From: Bacillota bacterium
GTDB taxonomy: Bacteria > Bacillota > Clostridia > Lachnospirales > Lachnospiraceae
Assembly (NCBI GenBank): GCA_023439125.1
Contig: JAEXOU010000015.1
Coordinates: forward strand, 104,045 to 168,044
DNA: 64,000 nucleotides
Reading direction: 5' to 3'
In this document: piece after piece, positions 8,912 through 17,957 of the stretch
Numbering within the stretch: position 1 is the first letter of the stretch
How the letters are laid out: every line of letters begins with the position of its first letter
Translations under genes and position numbers: made by a program
The notes under the pieces: model-generated
Databases searched by the model: none
What the model was told of the DNA's origin: nothing
The model's input: only the letters and a program-made list of their open reading frames with translations

Positions 8912-10021
8912 ATGAATAAAAAGAGGCACTTATCTGCAAAGCCTTACATCAAAAATAACAAAACAAGAATCCTTGTTTTAATCATTAGTTTTTCCTTATT
9001 TATCACAATGCTCTATGGCATCAGCTTCTTATTTTCTACTACAACCGAGACTTTTTACAATCTTATGGTGGAACGTTATCAAAACTCTGCTATCATCACT
9101 TTGAATTTACCAGAAGGTACGTCATCTGATGTTTACATCAATAGTTGTCAACAATTATGTAATCAGTTATCCAACCAGCCGGGAGTACGAAGAGCAATCC
9201 CAACTGCACTTTATTATGATGCCCACGTCAAAGCAGTTATTGGACATATGAGATTTGGAATAAATTTTGTTTCGCAAGAGAATATTCCACTATTTCTAGA
9301 GCACTACAATGCTTCACTCATAGAAGGTAAATTACCAGAAAATCCAGGAGAGATTGTAATTAATCAACGGCTACAAAAAAACAGTGGCCTTAAAATAGGT
9401 GATGCAATGCTCGAGGAGCATTGCATCGTAGGAATTGTAAAAAGTGATAATTATTTAGCCCTCGGAGTTAACAAATATTTTAATGAGGTAGTATGCACGA
9501 CTTTTCTTGAATCTGATGCTGATATCTACCAGATTTGCAAATCCATTCATATCCCTTCCGATTATGCGATAAATGGATTTCAAGAGGGAAAAGAAGAATT
9601 TAATAACGCTAACTCAGGTATGACTTTTTCAGCAAACCTGATTACTGTCATCGCTACTGTTTTACTTTTTATTTGCTTACTTGTTGTGATTCAGATGCAT
9701 TTTCGAGATCGCCAAGAAGAATGGTGTCTCTATAACTCGATTGGTTATTCCTTATGGAATATCTATTGTCTAGCAATGAAGGAGCTTCTTCTTACGATTC
9801 TAATCGGTGTACTCATTGGTTCTTTTCTGTCAGGATGCTTTATGATTCTAATCAATTACTTAATCATTGTTCCAAAAGGGCTTTTAGTCCGTTTTCTTAT
9901 ACCTAAAACAATAACTGATATTGTATGCATCTTAGTACTATTTGTAGGTTGCTGCCAGTTACCACTCATGCATTCTCTACACCAAATTAGAACAGTGGAT
10001 ACTTTGGAATCAGAATCTTAA
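8912..10021 (+). CDS. ABC transporter permease, FtsX/MacB-like
   Basis: A 369-residue permease. It has one N-terminal membrane segment (about 19-41), an extracytoplasmic MacB-type domain of around 190 residues, and three C-terminal segments (about 243-265, 292-315, 332-352). This is the topology of FtsX-like exporters. RBS AAAGGAGG is strong. It is followed 13 bp later by its ATPase and then a second permease, so the complex is probably a heterodimeric membrane half. Such systems export peptides or lipids or act as sensors for antimicrobial peptides; the cargo is not known. The nearby two-component pair may control it. Confidence 0.85.
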   Translation: MNKKRHLSAKPYIKNNKTRILVLIISFSLFITMLYGISFLFSTTTETFYNLMVERYQNSAIITLNLPEGTSSDVYINSCQQLCNQLSNQPGVRRAIPTALYYDAHVKAVIGHMRFGINFVSQENIPLFLEHYNASLIEGKLPENPGEIVINQRLQKNSGLKIGDAMLEEHCIVGIVKSDNYLALGVNKYFNEVVCTTFLESDADIYQICKSIHIPSDYAINGFQEGKEEFNNANSGMTFSANLITVIATVLLFICLLVVIQMHFRDRQEEWCLYNSIGYSLWNIYCLAMKELLLTILIGVLIGSFLSGCFMILINYLIIVPKGLLVRFLIPKTITDIVCILVLFVGCCQLPLMHSLHQIRTVDTLESES

Positions 10022-10034
10022 GGAGGATAATCAT

Positions 10035-10739
10035 ATGTTTGAACTAAATGATGTAACATTAATTTATGATATGGAAAAAGAGGATAAAGTATATGCTTTA
10101 AAGAATATTACACTTAACTTACCAAAGAAGGGACTGATCGGCATCATCGGACCTTCAGGAAGTGGAAAATCTACATTAATGTATTGCCTATCAACATTAA
10201 AGCAATGTACCTCTGGTGATATTATTTATCAATCTACAGATGAATTGATCAATTATAAAGAAATCGCAAAGAAACAGCAAGAAGAATTAAGACGAGAACA
10301 ATTCGGATTTGTCTTTCAACGACATTTTTTGATTCATTACATGAGTATGTTAGATAATGTATTAGTTGCAGCTACAAAACCAAATGAAGAAACAGTAGCT
10401 CGAGCAATGCAACTCCTTTTGAGTTTGGGCTTAAAAGAGCATGAATTCATGAAAAAGCCATCTCAGCTTTCTGGTGGACAACGTCAGCGAATCGCAATCG
10501 CTCGTGCAATGATAAATCAACCAAAGGTAATTTTTGCTGATGAGCCAACCGCATCTTTAGATCATGCCAATGCTTTTCAAACTATGGATATATTTGAAGA
10601 ATACGCAAAAGAACACCTTGTATTAGTAATTACACATGATCGTTCCATACTAAAGAATGCAGATCGAATGATTGAAATATGGGATGGTGCGATTCTTAAA
10701 GATGCTTGTGCACCCTTCACAGATGCTATGGAGGTATAA
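10035..10739 (+). CDS. ABC transporter ATPase (MacB/LolD type)
   Basis: A 234-residue nucleotide-binding subunit. Walker A GPSGSGKST is at 39-47, the Q-loop at FVFQRHFL (about 92-99), the signature LSGGQ at 145-149, Walker B VIFADE at 165-170, and the H-loop in ITHD. It lies between the two FtsX-like permeases with short gaps (13 and 3 bp), so all three form one exporter. RBS TAAGGAGGA. Confidence 0.94.
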   Translation: MFELNDVTLIYDMEKEDKVYALKNITLNLPKKGLIGIIGPSGSGKSTLMYCLSTLKQCTSGDIIYQSTDELINYKEIAKKQQEELRREQFGFVFQRHFLIHYMSMLDNVLVAATKPNEETVARAMQLLLSLGLKEHEFMKKPSQLSGGQRQRIAIARAMINQPKVIFADEPTASLDHANAFQTMDIFEEYAKEHLVLVITHDRSILKNADRMIEIWDGAILKDACAPFTDAMEV

Positions 10740-10742
10740 AGA

Positions 10743-11834
10743 ATGAAGCCATTCTCTGCTTTCTATTTTATCAAACATAATCGATATCGGTCACTCGCCC
10801 TCATTTTTATGATTTCTGTCACTGCAATCCTATATCTTGGTGCTATTTATGTAACCTCTCCAAGGATTCATAATGAACGTATTTATCGTCCATATTTAGA
10901 CTATGCAATTGCATATCTTGATTATCCATCCACTCAGGAGGATTATGATTATTATAAAGAAATGATTAGCTCGTTGAACAGTGTAAAAGCAATTTTACCT
11001 TTTACTGATAATTCTCGTATTACGAATAAAAATGAGATGAGGATTGAAAACTCTCTACCGATCATAATGTTTACTACCCAAGAAAATATGATGACTTTTG
11101 CGAGTACAGTACCAGAACTTTTAGGTTGTGAGGCAATTCCAAAAGATGGTGAGGCTGTGATCAGTTCTTCCCTCGCAACGAATGTAAATCTTCATCTCAA
11201 TGATTACTTACCTATCGATATGAATGAGAATGATTCAACTCGCTACAAAATTGTTTCGATTGTCAATTCCAATAATTTCTTTGCTTATGGAGTAGATACT
11301 AAGTTGACTTCCTATTCTGTACTTATACTTCGGGGTGGTTCGAAAGAAGCATTCGCTGATGATTTACTAAGTGTCCCAGCAAACTATAACGGAATCTATT
11401 TAAATACCTATCAGAGCCTAATGGATTCTTCCAATCGTGACCTTGGTTCCTTTAATATTATCTTTTACTTAAGTCTTTTCCTCATTACTACAGTTCTTGT
11501 TATTACAATTAATGCAACCTTTGTTGGCACCTATGAAAAACGTACCCATGAGTTTTCCATTTACCAGGCATTAGGATTTCATCGCTTAAAAATTATGAGT
11601 AAAATCTTCAAAGAAATTTTACTCATTGATCTCATAGGTATGACAGTAGCCCTCATTATTAGTATCGTAACTCTATTTGTACTGAATAAAATGTTGCTTT
11701 ATCCAAAAGGATTAGGATTATCTTATGTCAATGAGCTGTCTACTACATCGATTCTTATATCTAACATAAGTATCATCCTATTCTCCATAGTTTTTAGAAT
11801 TCGTTGGTTTCTGAGACTTCAATCAGCTACATAG
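10743..11834 (+). CDS. ABC transporter permease, FtsX/MacB-like
   Basis: A 363-residue paralogue-like partner of the permease at 8912, with the same plan: an N-terminal segment (about 16-37), an outside domain, and three C-terminal segments. It contains the NNFFAYGVD stretch, which parallels SDNYLALGVN of the first permease and indicates shared ancestry. The ATG is 3 bp after the ATPase stop, with GAGGTATAAAG upstream. No clean intrinsic terminator follows; a weak hairpin and then repeat copy B lie downstream. Confidence 0.83.
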   Translation: MKPFSAFYFIKHNRYRSLALIFMISVTAILYLGAIYVTSPRIHNERIYRPYLDYAIAYLDYPSTQEDYDYYKEMISSLNSVKAILPFTDNSRITNKNEMRIENSLPIIMFTTQENMMTFASTVPELLGCEAIPKDGEAVISSSLATNVNLHLNDYLPIDMNENDSTRYKIVSIVNSNNFFAYGVDTKLTSYSVLILRGGSKEAFADDLLSVPANYNGIYLNTYQSLMDSSNRDLGSFNIIFYLSLFLITTVLVITINATFVGTYEKRTHEFSIYQALGFHRLKIMSKIFKEILLIDLIGMTVALIISIVTLFVLNKMLLYPKGLGLSYVNELSTTSILISNISIILFSIVFRIRWFLRLQSAT

Positions 11835-11919
11835 CATCCTGAAAAGTCTTTTGGTAATAGGAAAATGTTCTTTTCTTATAGGACTTCGGTGCCAAAACTT
11901 CATTTAACAAGTTTTATTC

Positions 11920-12119
11920 ATCATTTTGCACATTGATATACTTGCTAAAAATGAGATGACAAACATAATTCAGAAGCATACTGTTATGAAGTCGTCGGTA
12001 CTTAGGGCCTGTATTTTAGGCCCTTACATACCGTTACGACTTCATTCAAGCGAGAGCGTGTTGCGGATGAATTATGTTTGTCATCTCATACTCATAACAT
12101 TTCTTTGTGCAAAATGACG
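11920..12119. repeat. Palindromic repeat element, copy B (full)
   Basis: About 200 bp, in the same orientation as copy A. The arms pair GAGATGACAAACATAATTCA with its complement at about 12067-12088. Copy A has GGGATG...TTTA, and both arms change together in copy B (G-C to A-T in GAGATG, T-A to C-G in TTCA). The right-arm loop is GAGA. It sits between convergent genes and ends 11 bp before the GGDEF-EAL stop codon. Confidence 0.85.
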
Positions 12120-12130
12120 TTATCTATCTT

Positions 12131-14005
12131 TCATCCCTCATGTGATTTTCTTACAACCTGGAGTGCTCTTTCTGCCTCCATTGGTTTTCCAAGAAGGTAA
12201 CCTTGGATATAATCACATCCTACTTCTCTTAAGGTATCAAATTGGCTCTGATACTCTACACCCTCTGCAACTACCTCAATGGATAGTTCATGTGCAATTG
12301 AAACTAACGATTTCACGAGCGCTCGATGTTTGTCATGTAAGATTATTTTATCAATAAATGTTTTATCAATCTTCATAATATCAATTGGTAGGCATTGTAG
12401 GTAACTTAGAGAAGCATATCCTGTTCCAAAATCATCAAGCGCAATTGTAATCCCTCTCTTCTTTAATTTGGATAGTGTTTCAATTGCTGACTCTTTTGAG
12501 GCAATAAACATAGACTCTGTTACCTCGATTTCCAAACAATTTGGATCATACTTTGTCTCATTAAGCACATTGTCAACCATAGAAAGGAAGCTTGTATCGA
12601 GTAATTGAACGGCTGACACATTGACTGATAAAATAAACTTTGTATTGCAAAGTTCCATCCAAAACCTGCATATTTTACAAGATTCTCTTAAAATCCACTC
12701 ACCAATGCTTAGAATCATACCATTTTCCTCTGCAATCGGAATAAAATCCTTTGGCGGTATGAATCCAATGTCTTTTGTAATCCATCGTGCAAGAGCTTCA
12801 AAACCACGAAGCTTTTTGGAATTAGCTTCAAACTGAGGTTGAAATACAACAGATAATTCATTTCGAATGAGTACTTGTTGCATATAGTCTTCCAACAACA
12901 GATTATATTGAAATTGTTGTTGAAGTTCCCGATTAAATATTAATATTTTATTTGACTTTTTCAATTTTGCTTTATACATTGCCACATCTGCAAATTTTAT
13001 TAAATCCTCGGCATTGTCTCCATCCTCTGGATACACTGAGATACCGAAACTTGCCTTTACAAAAAATTCCCGTTGTTTATAACACACCCGTTCATCCAAC
13101 GTTTCATATAAAGTACCAACGTATTGTAATAATTCTTCATTACTTAGTGAGCCCTGGATGATGATTACAAACTCATCCCCACCTAGACGACCTAAGATAT
13201 CATCTTTATGTAATTTACTTTCCCAACGATTTGTGATTTCACATAATACTACATCACCATATTGATGACCAGCAGAATCATTAATTTTCTTAAAATTGTC
13301 CAAATCGACTACTACAACTGCAAATCTTCTGTGCTCTAAAGAAGCAATATTTAGTATTGCATCTAATTGCTCCGTAATCATTCGACGATTTGGTAATCTA
13401 GTCAGACAATCATAAAAAGCTAATTGATTCAATCTCTCTTCTCGCTCCACTAGAGCTTTATTAACCTTTTCTAGTTCACTTTTTTGCTCTAATAGATTAT
13501 TTTCAGAAGCAGCAATCTCTTCGTAAAGAGATAGAATTTCTTCTCTTTGATCTACCACTTGAATAAACTTTTTCTCACTAAGATTAATATAGTAATATAC
13601 AACGTATATCATAACCAATTCTAAGAAGTGTATAAATACCCCTTGAAGAGCAATCATATTCCCCGAAACGAAAACCCCATGCAAAGTAAATATAAAGGAT
13701 AGACCTATAAGCACCAAATCAAAGATGAATCCCAATCCCCGCTGAATAATAATTAATAGGATTAAAATACATACTTGTATTTGGCTAATCATAGACAATG
13801 CAGTGGAACATAGTATAGTGATACTAAATATCTCTAAAGTATCGCCTTTTTCATTTGATATCCTTATCTTAAAGAAAAAGAGTATAAGAAAACTAATGAC
13901 TAAAAATATAGTAATTATGAAACGACTTTTCCTACTAATGACCGGTTGATGGTCAAAGTCTTTATGCTCATACGATAGGCTACACTTATCATCTTTATTT
14001 AGCAT
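12131..14005 (-). CDS. GGDEF-EAL cyclic-di-GMP enzyme, membrane-bound
   Basis: About 624 residues. Four to five membrane segments in the first 150 residues are followed by a coiled coil (about 145-195). A GGDEF domain has an intact GGDEF at about 275-279 but no RxxD inhibitory site before it. An EAL domain has EAL at about 403-405 and the metal and catalytic motifs (SVNVSA, EVTES, DDFGTGYASL, MKIDK, AEGVE, QGYLLGKP). Both cyclase and phosphodiesterase activity look possible, so the net direction cannot be told. The ATG at 14005 is preferred because GGGGGGGA lies 4-5 nt upstream; a TTG at 14032 would place that run inside the gene. Confidence 0.92.
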   Translation of the reverse strand: MLNKDDKCSLSYEHKDFDHQPVISRKSRFIITIFLVISFLILFFFKIRISNEKGDTLEIFSITILCSTALSMISQIQVCILILLIIIQRGLGFIFDLVLIGLSFIFTLHGVFVSGNMIALQGVFIHFLELVMIYVVYYYINLSEKKFIQVVDQREEILSLYEEIAASENNLLEQKSELEKVNKALVEREERLNQLAFYDCLTRLPNRRMITEQLDAILNIASLEHRRFAVVVVDLDNFKKINDSAGHQYGDVVLCEITNRWESKLHKDDILGRLGGDEFVIIIQGSLSNEELLQYVGTLYETLDERVCYKQREFFVKASFGISVYPEDGDNAEDLIKFADVAMYKAKLKKSNKILIFNRELQQQFQYNLLLEDYMQQVLIRNELSVVFQPQFEANSKKLRGFEALARWITKDIGFIPPKDFIPIAEENGMILSIGEWILRESCKICRFWMELCNTKFILSVNVSAVQLLDTSFLSMVDNVLNETKYDPNCLEIEVTESMFIASKESAIETLSKLKKRGITIALDDFGTGYASLSYLQCLPIDIMKIDKTFIDKIILHDKHRALVKSLVSIAHELSIEVVAEGVEYQSQFDTLREVGCDYIQGYLLGKPMEAERALQVVRKSHEG

Positions 14006-14141
14006 ACAATCCCCCCCATTTAGTAAATTCAATCACTGGTAAACAAAGTTCTTATTCTTTACAAATTCTTTCGTCCTCGCTCATTCGTGAATCGTTACTA
14101 CTTCTTATTCTCGTATGCATTGTAAGTTATGTACTCCTATT

Positions 14142-14250
14142 GTGTTTTGCTTGCAAAACACTCGCGCCAAGCGCGGTCGCGTAAGCGACATCTTCCTATT
14201 GCGCTTGTGTGCATCATAGCGTCCTTCCTTTTGGACGCTTTTTTATTTAA
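14142..14250 (+). ncRNA. Candidate small structured RNA
   Basis: Three consecutive hairpins on the plus strand: GTGTTTTGC-TT-GCAAAACAC (14142-14161), CGCGC-CAA-GCGCG (14163-14175) and GTCGC-GTAA-GCGAC (14176-14189, a GNRA-type loop). A terminator AGCGTCC...GGACGCT plus six T residues follows at about 14219-14246. No plus-strand protein gene precedes this terminator. A clear promoter was not found, so the 5' end is unknown; the region could also be the 5' leader of the GGDEF-EAL gene read on the other strand. Confidence 0.35.
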
Positions 14251-14320
14251 TTGGAAAGTTCAAAGAACTTTCCAATTAAATAAAAAGAACTCATAAGTAG
14301 ATTATACCACTTATGAGTCC
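14250..14320 (-). terminator. Tandem terminators after rplQ
   Basis: Read on the minus strand, an ACTCATAAGT / ACTTATGAGT hairpin is followed by TTCTTTTTATTT. A second hairpin, with a 16-bp AATTGGAAAGTTC-type stem around a 3-nt loop and an A/T-rich tail, comes next. Together they end the 17-kb ribosomal transcription unit. Confidence 0.85.
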
Positions 14321-14335
14321 AAATTTCACCATATA

Positions 14336-14872
14336 TTATACTAATTCGATTAAAACTTCCATAGCTGCGTCACCTTTACGCTGACCGATCTTGATGATTC
14401 TTGTATAACCACCGTTACGTCCAGCATATTTAGGAGCGATTTCGTCGAATAATTTCTGAGCTAAATCAACTTCCTTAGTGTTCTTTTTCTTTCCAGCAGC
14501 TTCTGTAGGAACTTCAGTAACAGGGTAAAGGTAAGATAACATCTTTCTTCTTGCATGAAGTCTAGATGCATTATCTTTCTTAATAGTCTTTTCAACTGTA
14601 TCAAATACGTCTACTTTCTTACCATTAACAACTTCTTTTACTCTCTTACCATCTTTATCTTTACGAGCAACCTTAGCAGTTACTGTAACTGTTTCATAGT
14701 TATCCTTCTCTTTAACAGCTAATGCAATCATTCCTTCTGCAATTCTGCGAATTTCCTTCGCCTTTGCTTCAGTAGTAACGATTTTGCCATTATATAAGAG
14801 ATTAGTAACCTGATTTCTTAACAACGCTTTTCTCTGACTTGAAGTTCTTCCAAGTTTTCTGTAGCCTGCCAT
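14336..14872 (-). CDS. rplQ: 50S ribosomal protein L17
   Basis: L17 of the large subunit, near the peptide exit tunnel. The N-terminus MAGYRKLGRTSSQRKALLRN and the C-terminus GGYTRIIKIGQRKGDAAMEVLIELV are typical. At 178 residues it is about 50 longer than the usual 115-130. The extra sequence lies in the middle (about 65-130) and is rich in Lys, as seen in Lachnospiraceae. Last gene of the cluster, 25 bp after rpoA. Confidence 0.97.
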   Translation of the reverse strand: MAGYRKLGRTSSQRKALLRNQVTNLLYNGKIVTTEAKAKEIRRIAEGMIALAVKEKDNYETVTVTAKVARKDKDGKRVKEVVNGKKVDVFDTVEKTIKKDNASRLHARRKMLSYLYPVTEVPTEAAGKKKNTKEVDLAQKLFDEIAPKYAGRNGGYTRIIKIGQRKGDAAMEVLIELV

Positions 14873-14897
14873 ATTATTAACCTCCTTAGCTCCGAAC

Positions 14898-15857
14898 CTA
14901 GTCGTCGCTCAAATTTAATGATAATCCAAGCTCTTTGAGCTTAGCTAGTACTTCTTCTAATGACTTGCGTCCAAGGTTTCTAACCTTCATCATATCTTCA
15001 GAAGTTCTGTTACAAAGTTCCTCGACTGTGTTGATACCGGCTCTCTTCAAACAGTTGTAAGAACGAACAGATAATTCTAACTCGTCGATATTCATTTCTA
15101 ACACTTTTTCTTTTTCGTTATCTTCTTTTTCTACCATAACTTCTGCAGTCTTGGCATTTTCTGAAAGATCAATGAAAGAATTTAAGTGCTCGCTCAATAC
15201 CTTAGCAGCAAGACTGACAGCTTCATCCGGAACTAAAGTACCGTTAGTATACACATCTAATGTCAATTTATCGAAATCGGTAATCTGACCTACACGGGTA
15301 TTCTCAACCGTCAAGTTAACACGCTCAACAGGGGTGTAGATAGAATCAACAGCAATAACACCGATTGGTAATTCATCGTTTTTATTCTTATCTGCACTGA
15401 TATAACCTCTGCCTTTTGTAATTGTCAGCTCCATATATAGCTTACTATCTGATCCGCCATTTAATGTAGCAATTACTAAATCAGGATTTAATATCTCAAT
15501 ATCAGGATCTGCTTGAATATCGCCTGCTCTTACAACGCCTTCGCCTTCGAACTCAATGTATGCAGTCTTAGGCTCATTCGTCTCGCTTGTGTTCTTGATC
15601 GCCAAGCTCTTGATGTTCATAATAATCTCAGTAACATCTTCCTTAACTCCAGGAATACCAGAAAACTCATGAACAACGCCATCAATCTTAACTTGACTGA
15701 CAGCAGCACCAGGTAAAGATGAAAGCATAATTCTTCTCAAAGAATTGCCTAAAGTTGTACCATAACCTCTTTCAAGTGGTTCAACTACAAAACGGCCATA
15801 TTTCTTATCTTCTGAAATTTCAGCTATCTCAATTTTTGGTTTTTCAAAATCAAACAC
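14898..15857 (-). CDS. rpoA: RNA polymerase alpha subunit
   Basis: A 319-residue subunit with the N-terminal assembly domain (ERGYGTTLGNSLRRIMLSSL) and a C-terminal DNA-binding alpha-CTD (LELSVRSYNCLKRAGINTV). The start is a GTG at 15857, because AGAAGGAGGG lies 6-8 nt upstream and the usual FDFEKPKIEIAE sequence follows at once; the ATG 13 codons further up (15896) lies before this RBS. It is encoded between rpsD and rplQ. Confidence 0.97.
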   Translation of the reverse strand: MFDFEKPKIEIAEISEDKKYGRFVVEPLERGYGTTLGNSLRRIMLSSLPGAAVSQVKIDGVVHEFSGIPGVKEDVTEIIMNIKSLAIKNTSETNEPKTAYIEFEGEGVVRAGDIQADPDIEILNPDLVIATLNGGSDSKLYMELTITKGRGYISADKNKNDELPIGVIAVDSIYTPVERVNLTVENTRVGQITDFDKLTLDVYTNGTLVPDEAVSLAAKVLSEHLNSFIDLSENAKTAEVMVEKEDNEKEKVLEMNIDELELSVRSYNCLKRAGINTVEELCNRTSEDMMKVRNLGRKSLEEVLAKLKELGLSLNLSDD

Positions 15858-15911
15858 AGTAGACCCTCCTTCTGGGTTTTTACGAGGGTAAACCAAATAA
15901 TAAGAATACTA

Positions 15912-16508
15912 TTATTTGGAGTACAACTCGACGATAAGCATTTCATTTACAGGAACATCAATTTGATCTCTGCTAGGGATTTCTTTTACAGTACCTGTTA
16001 AATTCTCATGGTCAGCTTCTAACCATGCAGGAACAGTTCTTCCGCCAGTTACTTCTAAGATATCCTTATATCTCTGAGCTGATTTGCATTTTTCCTTAAT
16101 GGAAATTACATCTCCAGCTTTCACTTGGTAGGAAGGAATGTTTACACATTTACCATTAACTAAAACATGCTTATGATCTACAATCTGTCTAGCTTCTGTT
16201 CTAGTTCTACCATAACCTAAACGGAACATAACGTTATCAAGTCTTAATTCTAAAAGAATCATTAAGTTCTCGCCAGTAGTACCATATTTTAACTTCTTCG
16301 CTCTATCAAAGTTATTTCTAAAAGGTTTCTCTAATACACCATAGATGAATTTAGCCTTTTGTTTTTCTCTTAACTGTAAGCCGTATTCACTTACCTTTTT
16401 ACCTGCTCTTGCAAAGTTTCTATTAGACTTCTTATCAATTCCTAAGAATGTTGGTTCAAGTCCAAGAGCTCTACATCTTTTTAATACAGGACTCATATCT
16501 CTTGCCAT
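15912..16508 (-). CDS. rpsD: 30S ribosomal protein S4
   Basis: Small-subunit assembly initiator with an S4 RNA-binding domain (LELRLDNVMFRLGYGRTRTEARQIV). 198 residues. The paired Cys zinc knuckle of some S4 proteins is absent (only Cys12 remains near the N-terminus), so this is the zinc-free form. In E. coli S4 represses the alpha operon by binding the rpsM leader. Here rpsD is in the same operon and a long structured leader precedes rpsM. Confidence 0.97.
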   Translation of the reverse strand: MARDMSPVLKRCRALGLEPTFLGIDKKSNRNFARAGKKVSEYGLQLREKQKAKFIYGVLEKPFRNNFDRAKKLKYGTTGENLMILLELRLDNVMFRLGYGRTRTEARQIVDHKHVLVNGKCVNIPSYQVKAGDVISIKEKCKSAQRYKDILEVTGGRTVPAWLEADHENLTGTVKEIPSRDQIDVPVNEMLIVELYSK

Positions 16509-16524
16509 CTTTATTTACCTCCTA

Positions 16525-16923
16525 TTAGACTCTTCTGCGTTTTGGTGGTCTACATCCGTTGTGAGGAACTGGAGTAACATCCTTAATGCTTGTTACTTCA
16601 ATACCACATGCCTGAAGAGCACGGATTGCTGCTTCTCTACCTGAACCAGGTCCTTTTACCATAACTTCTACGGATCTTAAACCATGAACTAAAGCTGCCT
16701 TAGCTGCAGTTTCAGCTGCCATTTGTGCTGCATATGGAGTTGATTTTCTAGAACCTCTGAATCCTAATCCACCTGCGCTTGCCCATGAAAGAGCGTTACC
16801 TTCAGCATCTGTTAAGGTAACAATTGTATTATTAAAAGATGACTGAATATGTGCCTGTCCACGATCGACATTCTTCTTAACACGTTTTTTAGTCACTTTT
16901 TTAGCTGCTATCTTCTTAGCCAT
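16525..16923 (-). CDS. rpsK: 30S ribosomal protein S11
   Basis: 132 residues with the basic N-terminus and the S11 signature (VKGPGSGREAAIRALQACGI, then PHNGCRPPKRRRV). It forms the platform of the 30S subunit. It lies between rpsM and rpsD; the 126-bp gap to rpsM is longer than most in this cluster and contains a small GTGACT/AGTCAC hairpin. Confidence 0.97.
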   Translation of the reverse strand: MAKKIAAKKVTKKRVKKNVDRGQAHIQSSFNNTIVTLTDAEGNALSWASAGGLGFRGSRKSTPYAAQMAAETAAKAALVHGLRSVEVMVKGPGSGREAAIRALQACGIEVTSIKDVTPVPHNGCRPPKRRRV

Positions 16924-17049
16924 TACAAACCCTCCTATTGGATTTTTCTAAACGAAAGTATATGTGACTACTCAGTCACACAGCATCTTACGACGCTAAT
17001 GTACTCAAAATCTTGATTTTTGGTACAAATAACATTACCGAATAGTTAC

Positions 17050-17418
17050 TTATTTCTTCTTATTAGCAACAGTACGCTTAGGACCTTTTCTTGTTCTAGC
17101 GTTTGTCTTTGTTTTCTGTCCACGAACTGGAAGACCTTTTCTGTGACGGATTCCTCTATAACATCCGATTTCTTGTAATCTCTTGATGTTCATAGCGATT
17201 TCTCTTCTTAAATCACCTTCAACGATTGTTGTTTCATCGATGACGTCACGAATCTTTGCAACTTCTTCATCTGTTAAATCTCTAACACGAGTGTCAGGAT
17301 TAACTCCAGCCTTTGCAAGAATACGATTGGAGCTTACTCTACCGATACCATATACATAAGTAAGTCCGATTTCAATACGTTTCTCTCTTGGTAAGTCTAC
17401 ACCACTGATACGAGCCAT
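17050..17418 (-). CDS. rpsM: 30S ribosomal protein S13
   Basis: 122 residues starting MARISGVDLPREKR. It has the H2TH region and the basic tail GQKTKTNARTRKGPKR. It contacts the P-site tRNA and bridges to L5. The start is ATG 17418 with GGAGG upstream; the ATG at 17436 precedes the RBS. About 425 bp of structured, gene-free sequence separates it from rpmJ. Confidence 0.97.
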   Translation of the reverse strand: MARISGVDLPREKRIEIGLTYVYGIGRVSSNRILAKAGVNPDTRVRDLTDEEVAKIRDVIDETTIVEGDLRREIAMNIKRLQEIGCYRGIRHRKGLPVRGQKTKTNARTRKGPKRTVANKKK

Positions 17419-17436
17419 GTGACCTTGCACCTCCAT

Positions 17437-17843
17437 AATTTATAATATTACATATAGTAACTGATAACGTACATATAATATAAATTACATGCAATTATCT
17501 TTTGACAGTCGCGGAAACGACATGTCCAAATACCGTGATGCACAACGTAGCCCGGTGTCTCCATAAAAAAAGACACCCTAAGCGGATGCCATCACGTCAG
17601 CCGCTTTAAATTGTGACGGTTACAGCTAAACTGCACCGAAAGAAACAAGTGATAATGACACTTGCTTCTAAAGCTATGGTTAACACCATGCCCACAATAT
17701 CACAATCATGTCAGATGAGTAACCCCCTAGATTATCTAAGAGTATAACCAACATCTGCACTTGTAACACAGAAAGCAAGAACTATTTCTATATGAGTATA
17801 TTTCGCACTCTATAAAAACAATCAAACTCAATATTCAATTGTA
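17437..17843 (-). promoter_or_regulatory. Structured leader before rpsM, possible S4 site
   Basis: A 400-bp gene-free stretch inside an otherwise tight cluster. On the minus-strand RNA, AGCGG-(15 nt)-CCGCT (17581-17605) presents CGUGAUG in its loop. This can pair with CAUCACG further downstream (complement of 17534-17540), enclosing a GGUGUCU/AGACACC hairpin (17554-17577). That is a pseudoknot-type fold. Other stems: CAAGTG/CACTTG near 17647-17665 and GACA-GTCG/CGAC-TGTC near 17503-17526. In E. coli the S4 repressor binds a pseudoknot in the equivalent place. The link to S4 here is inference. Confidence 0.5.
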
Positions 17844-17957
17844 TTAGCCTTGTCTTTGTTTGTGTTTAGGATTCTCACAGATTACTCTGATTGCTCCCTT
17901 ACGTTTAATAATTTTGCACTTTTCGCAAATTGGTTTAACTGAAGATCTAACCTTCAT
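17844..17957 (-). CDS. rpmJ: 50S ribosomal protein L36
   Basis: A 37-residue protein translating as [15 protein letters not shown]... and ending KHKQRQG. It has the zinc-binding set Cys11, Cys14, Cys27 and His32 typical of the zinc form of L36. RBS AAAGGAGTG lies just before the ATG. Its place after infA and before rpsM is standard. It is the smallest gene of the cluster. Confidence 0.96.

Noticed and set aside
11835..11915. Possible terminator after the second permease
   Set aside because: Only a weak, mismatched AAGTC/GGACTT hairpin without a T run; not called.
11926..12117. A 63-codon frame
   Set aside because: Lies inside repeat copy B; similar frames in the other copies are not kept in frame.
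17437..17843. tmRNA, RNase P RNA or cobalamin riboswitch in the rpmJ-rpsM gap
   Set aside because: Conserved blocks of these RNAs were not found; a ribosomal leader fits the context better.
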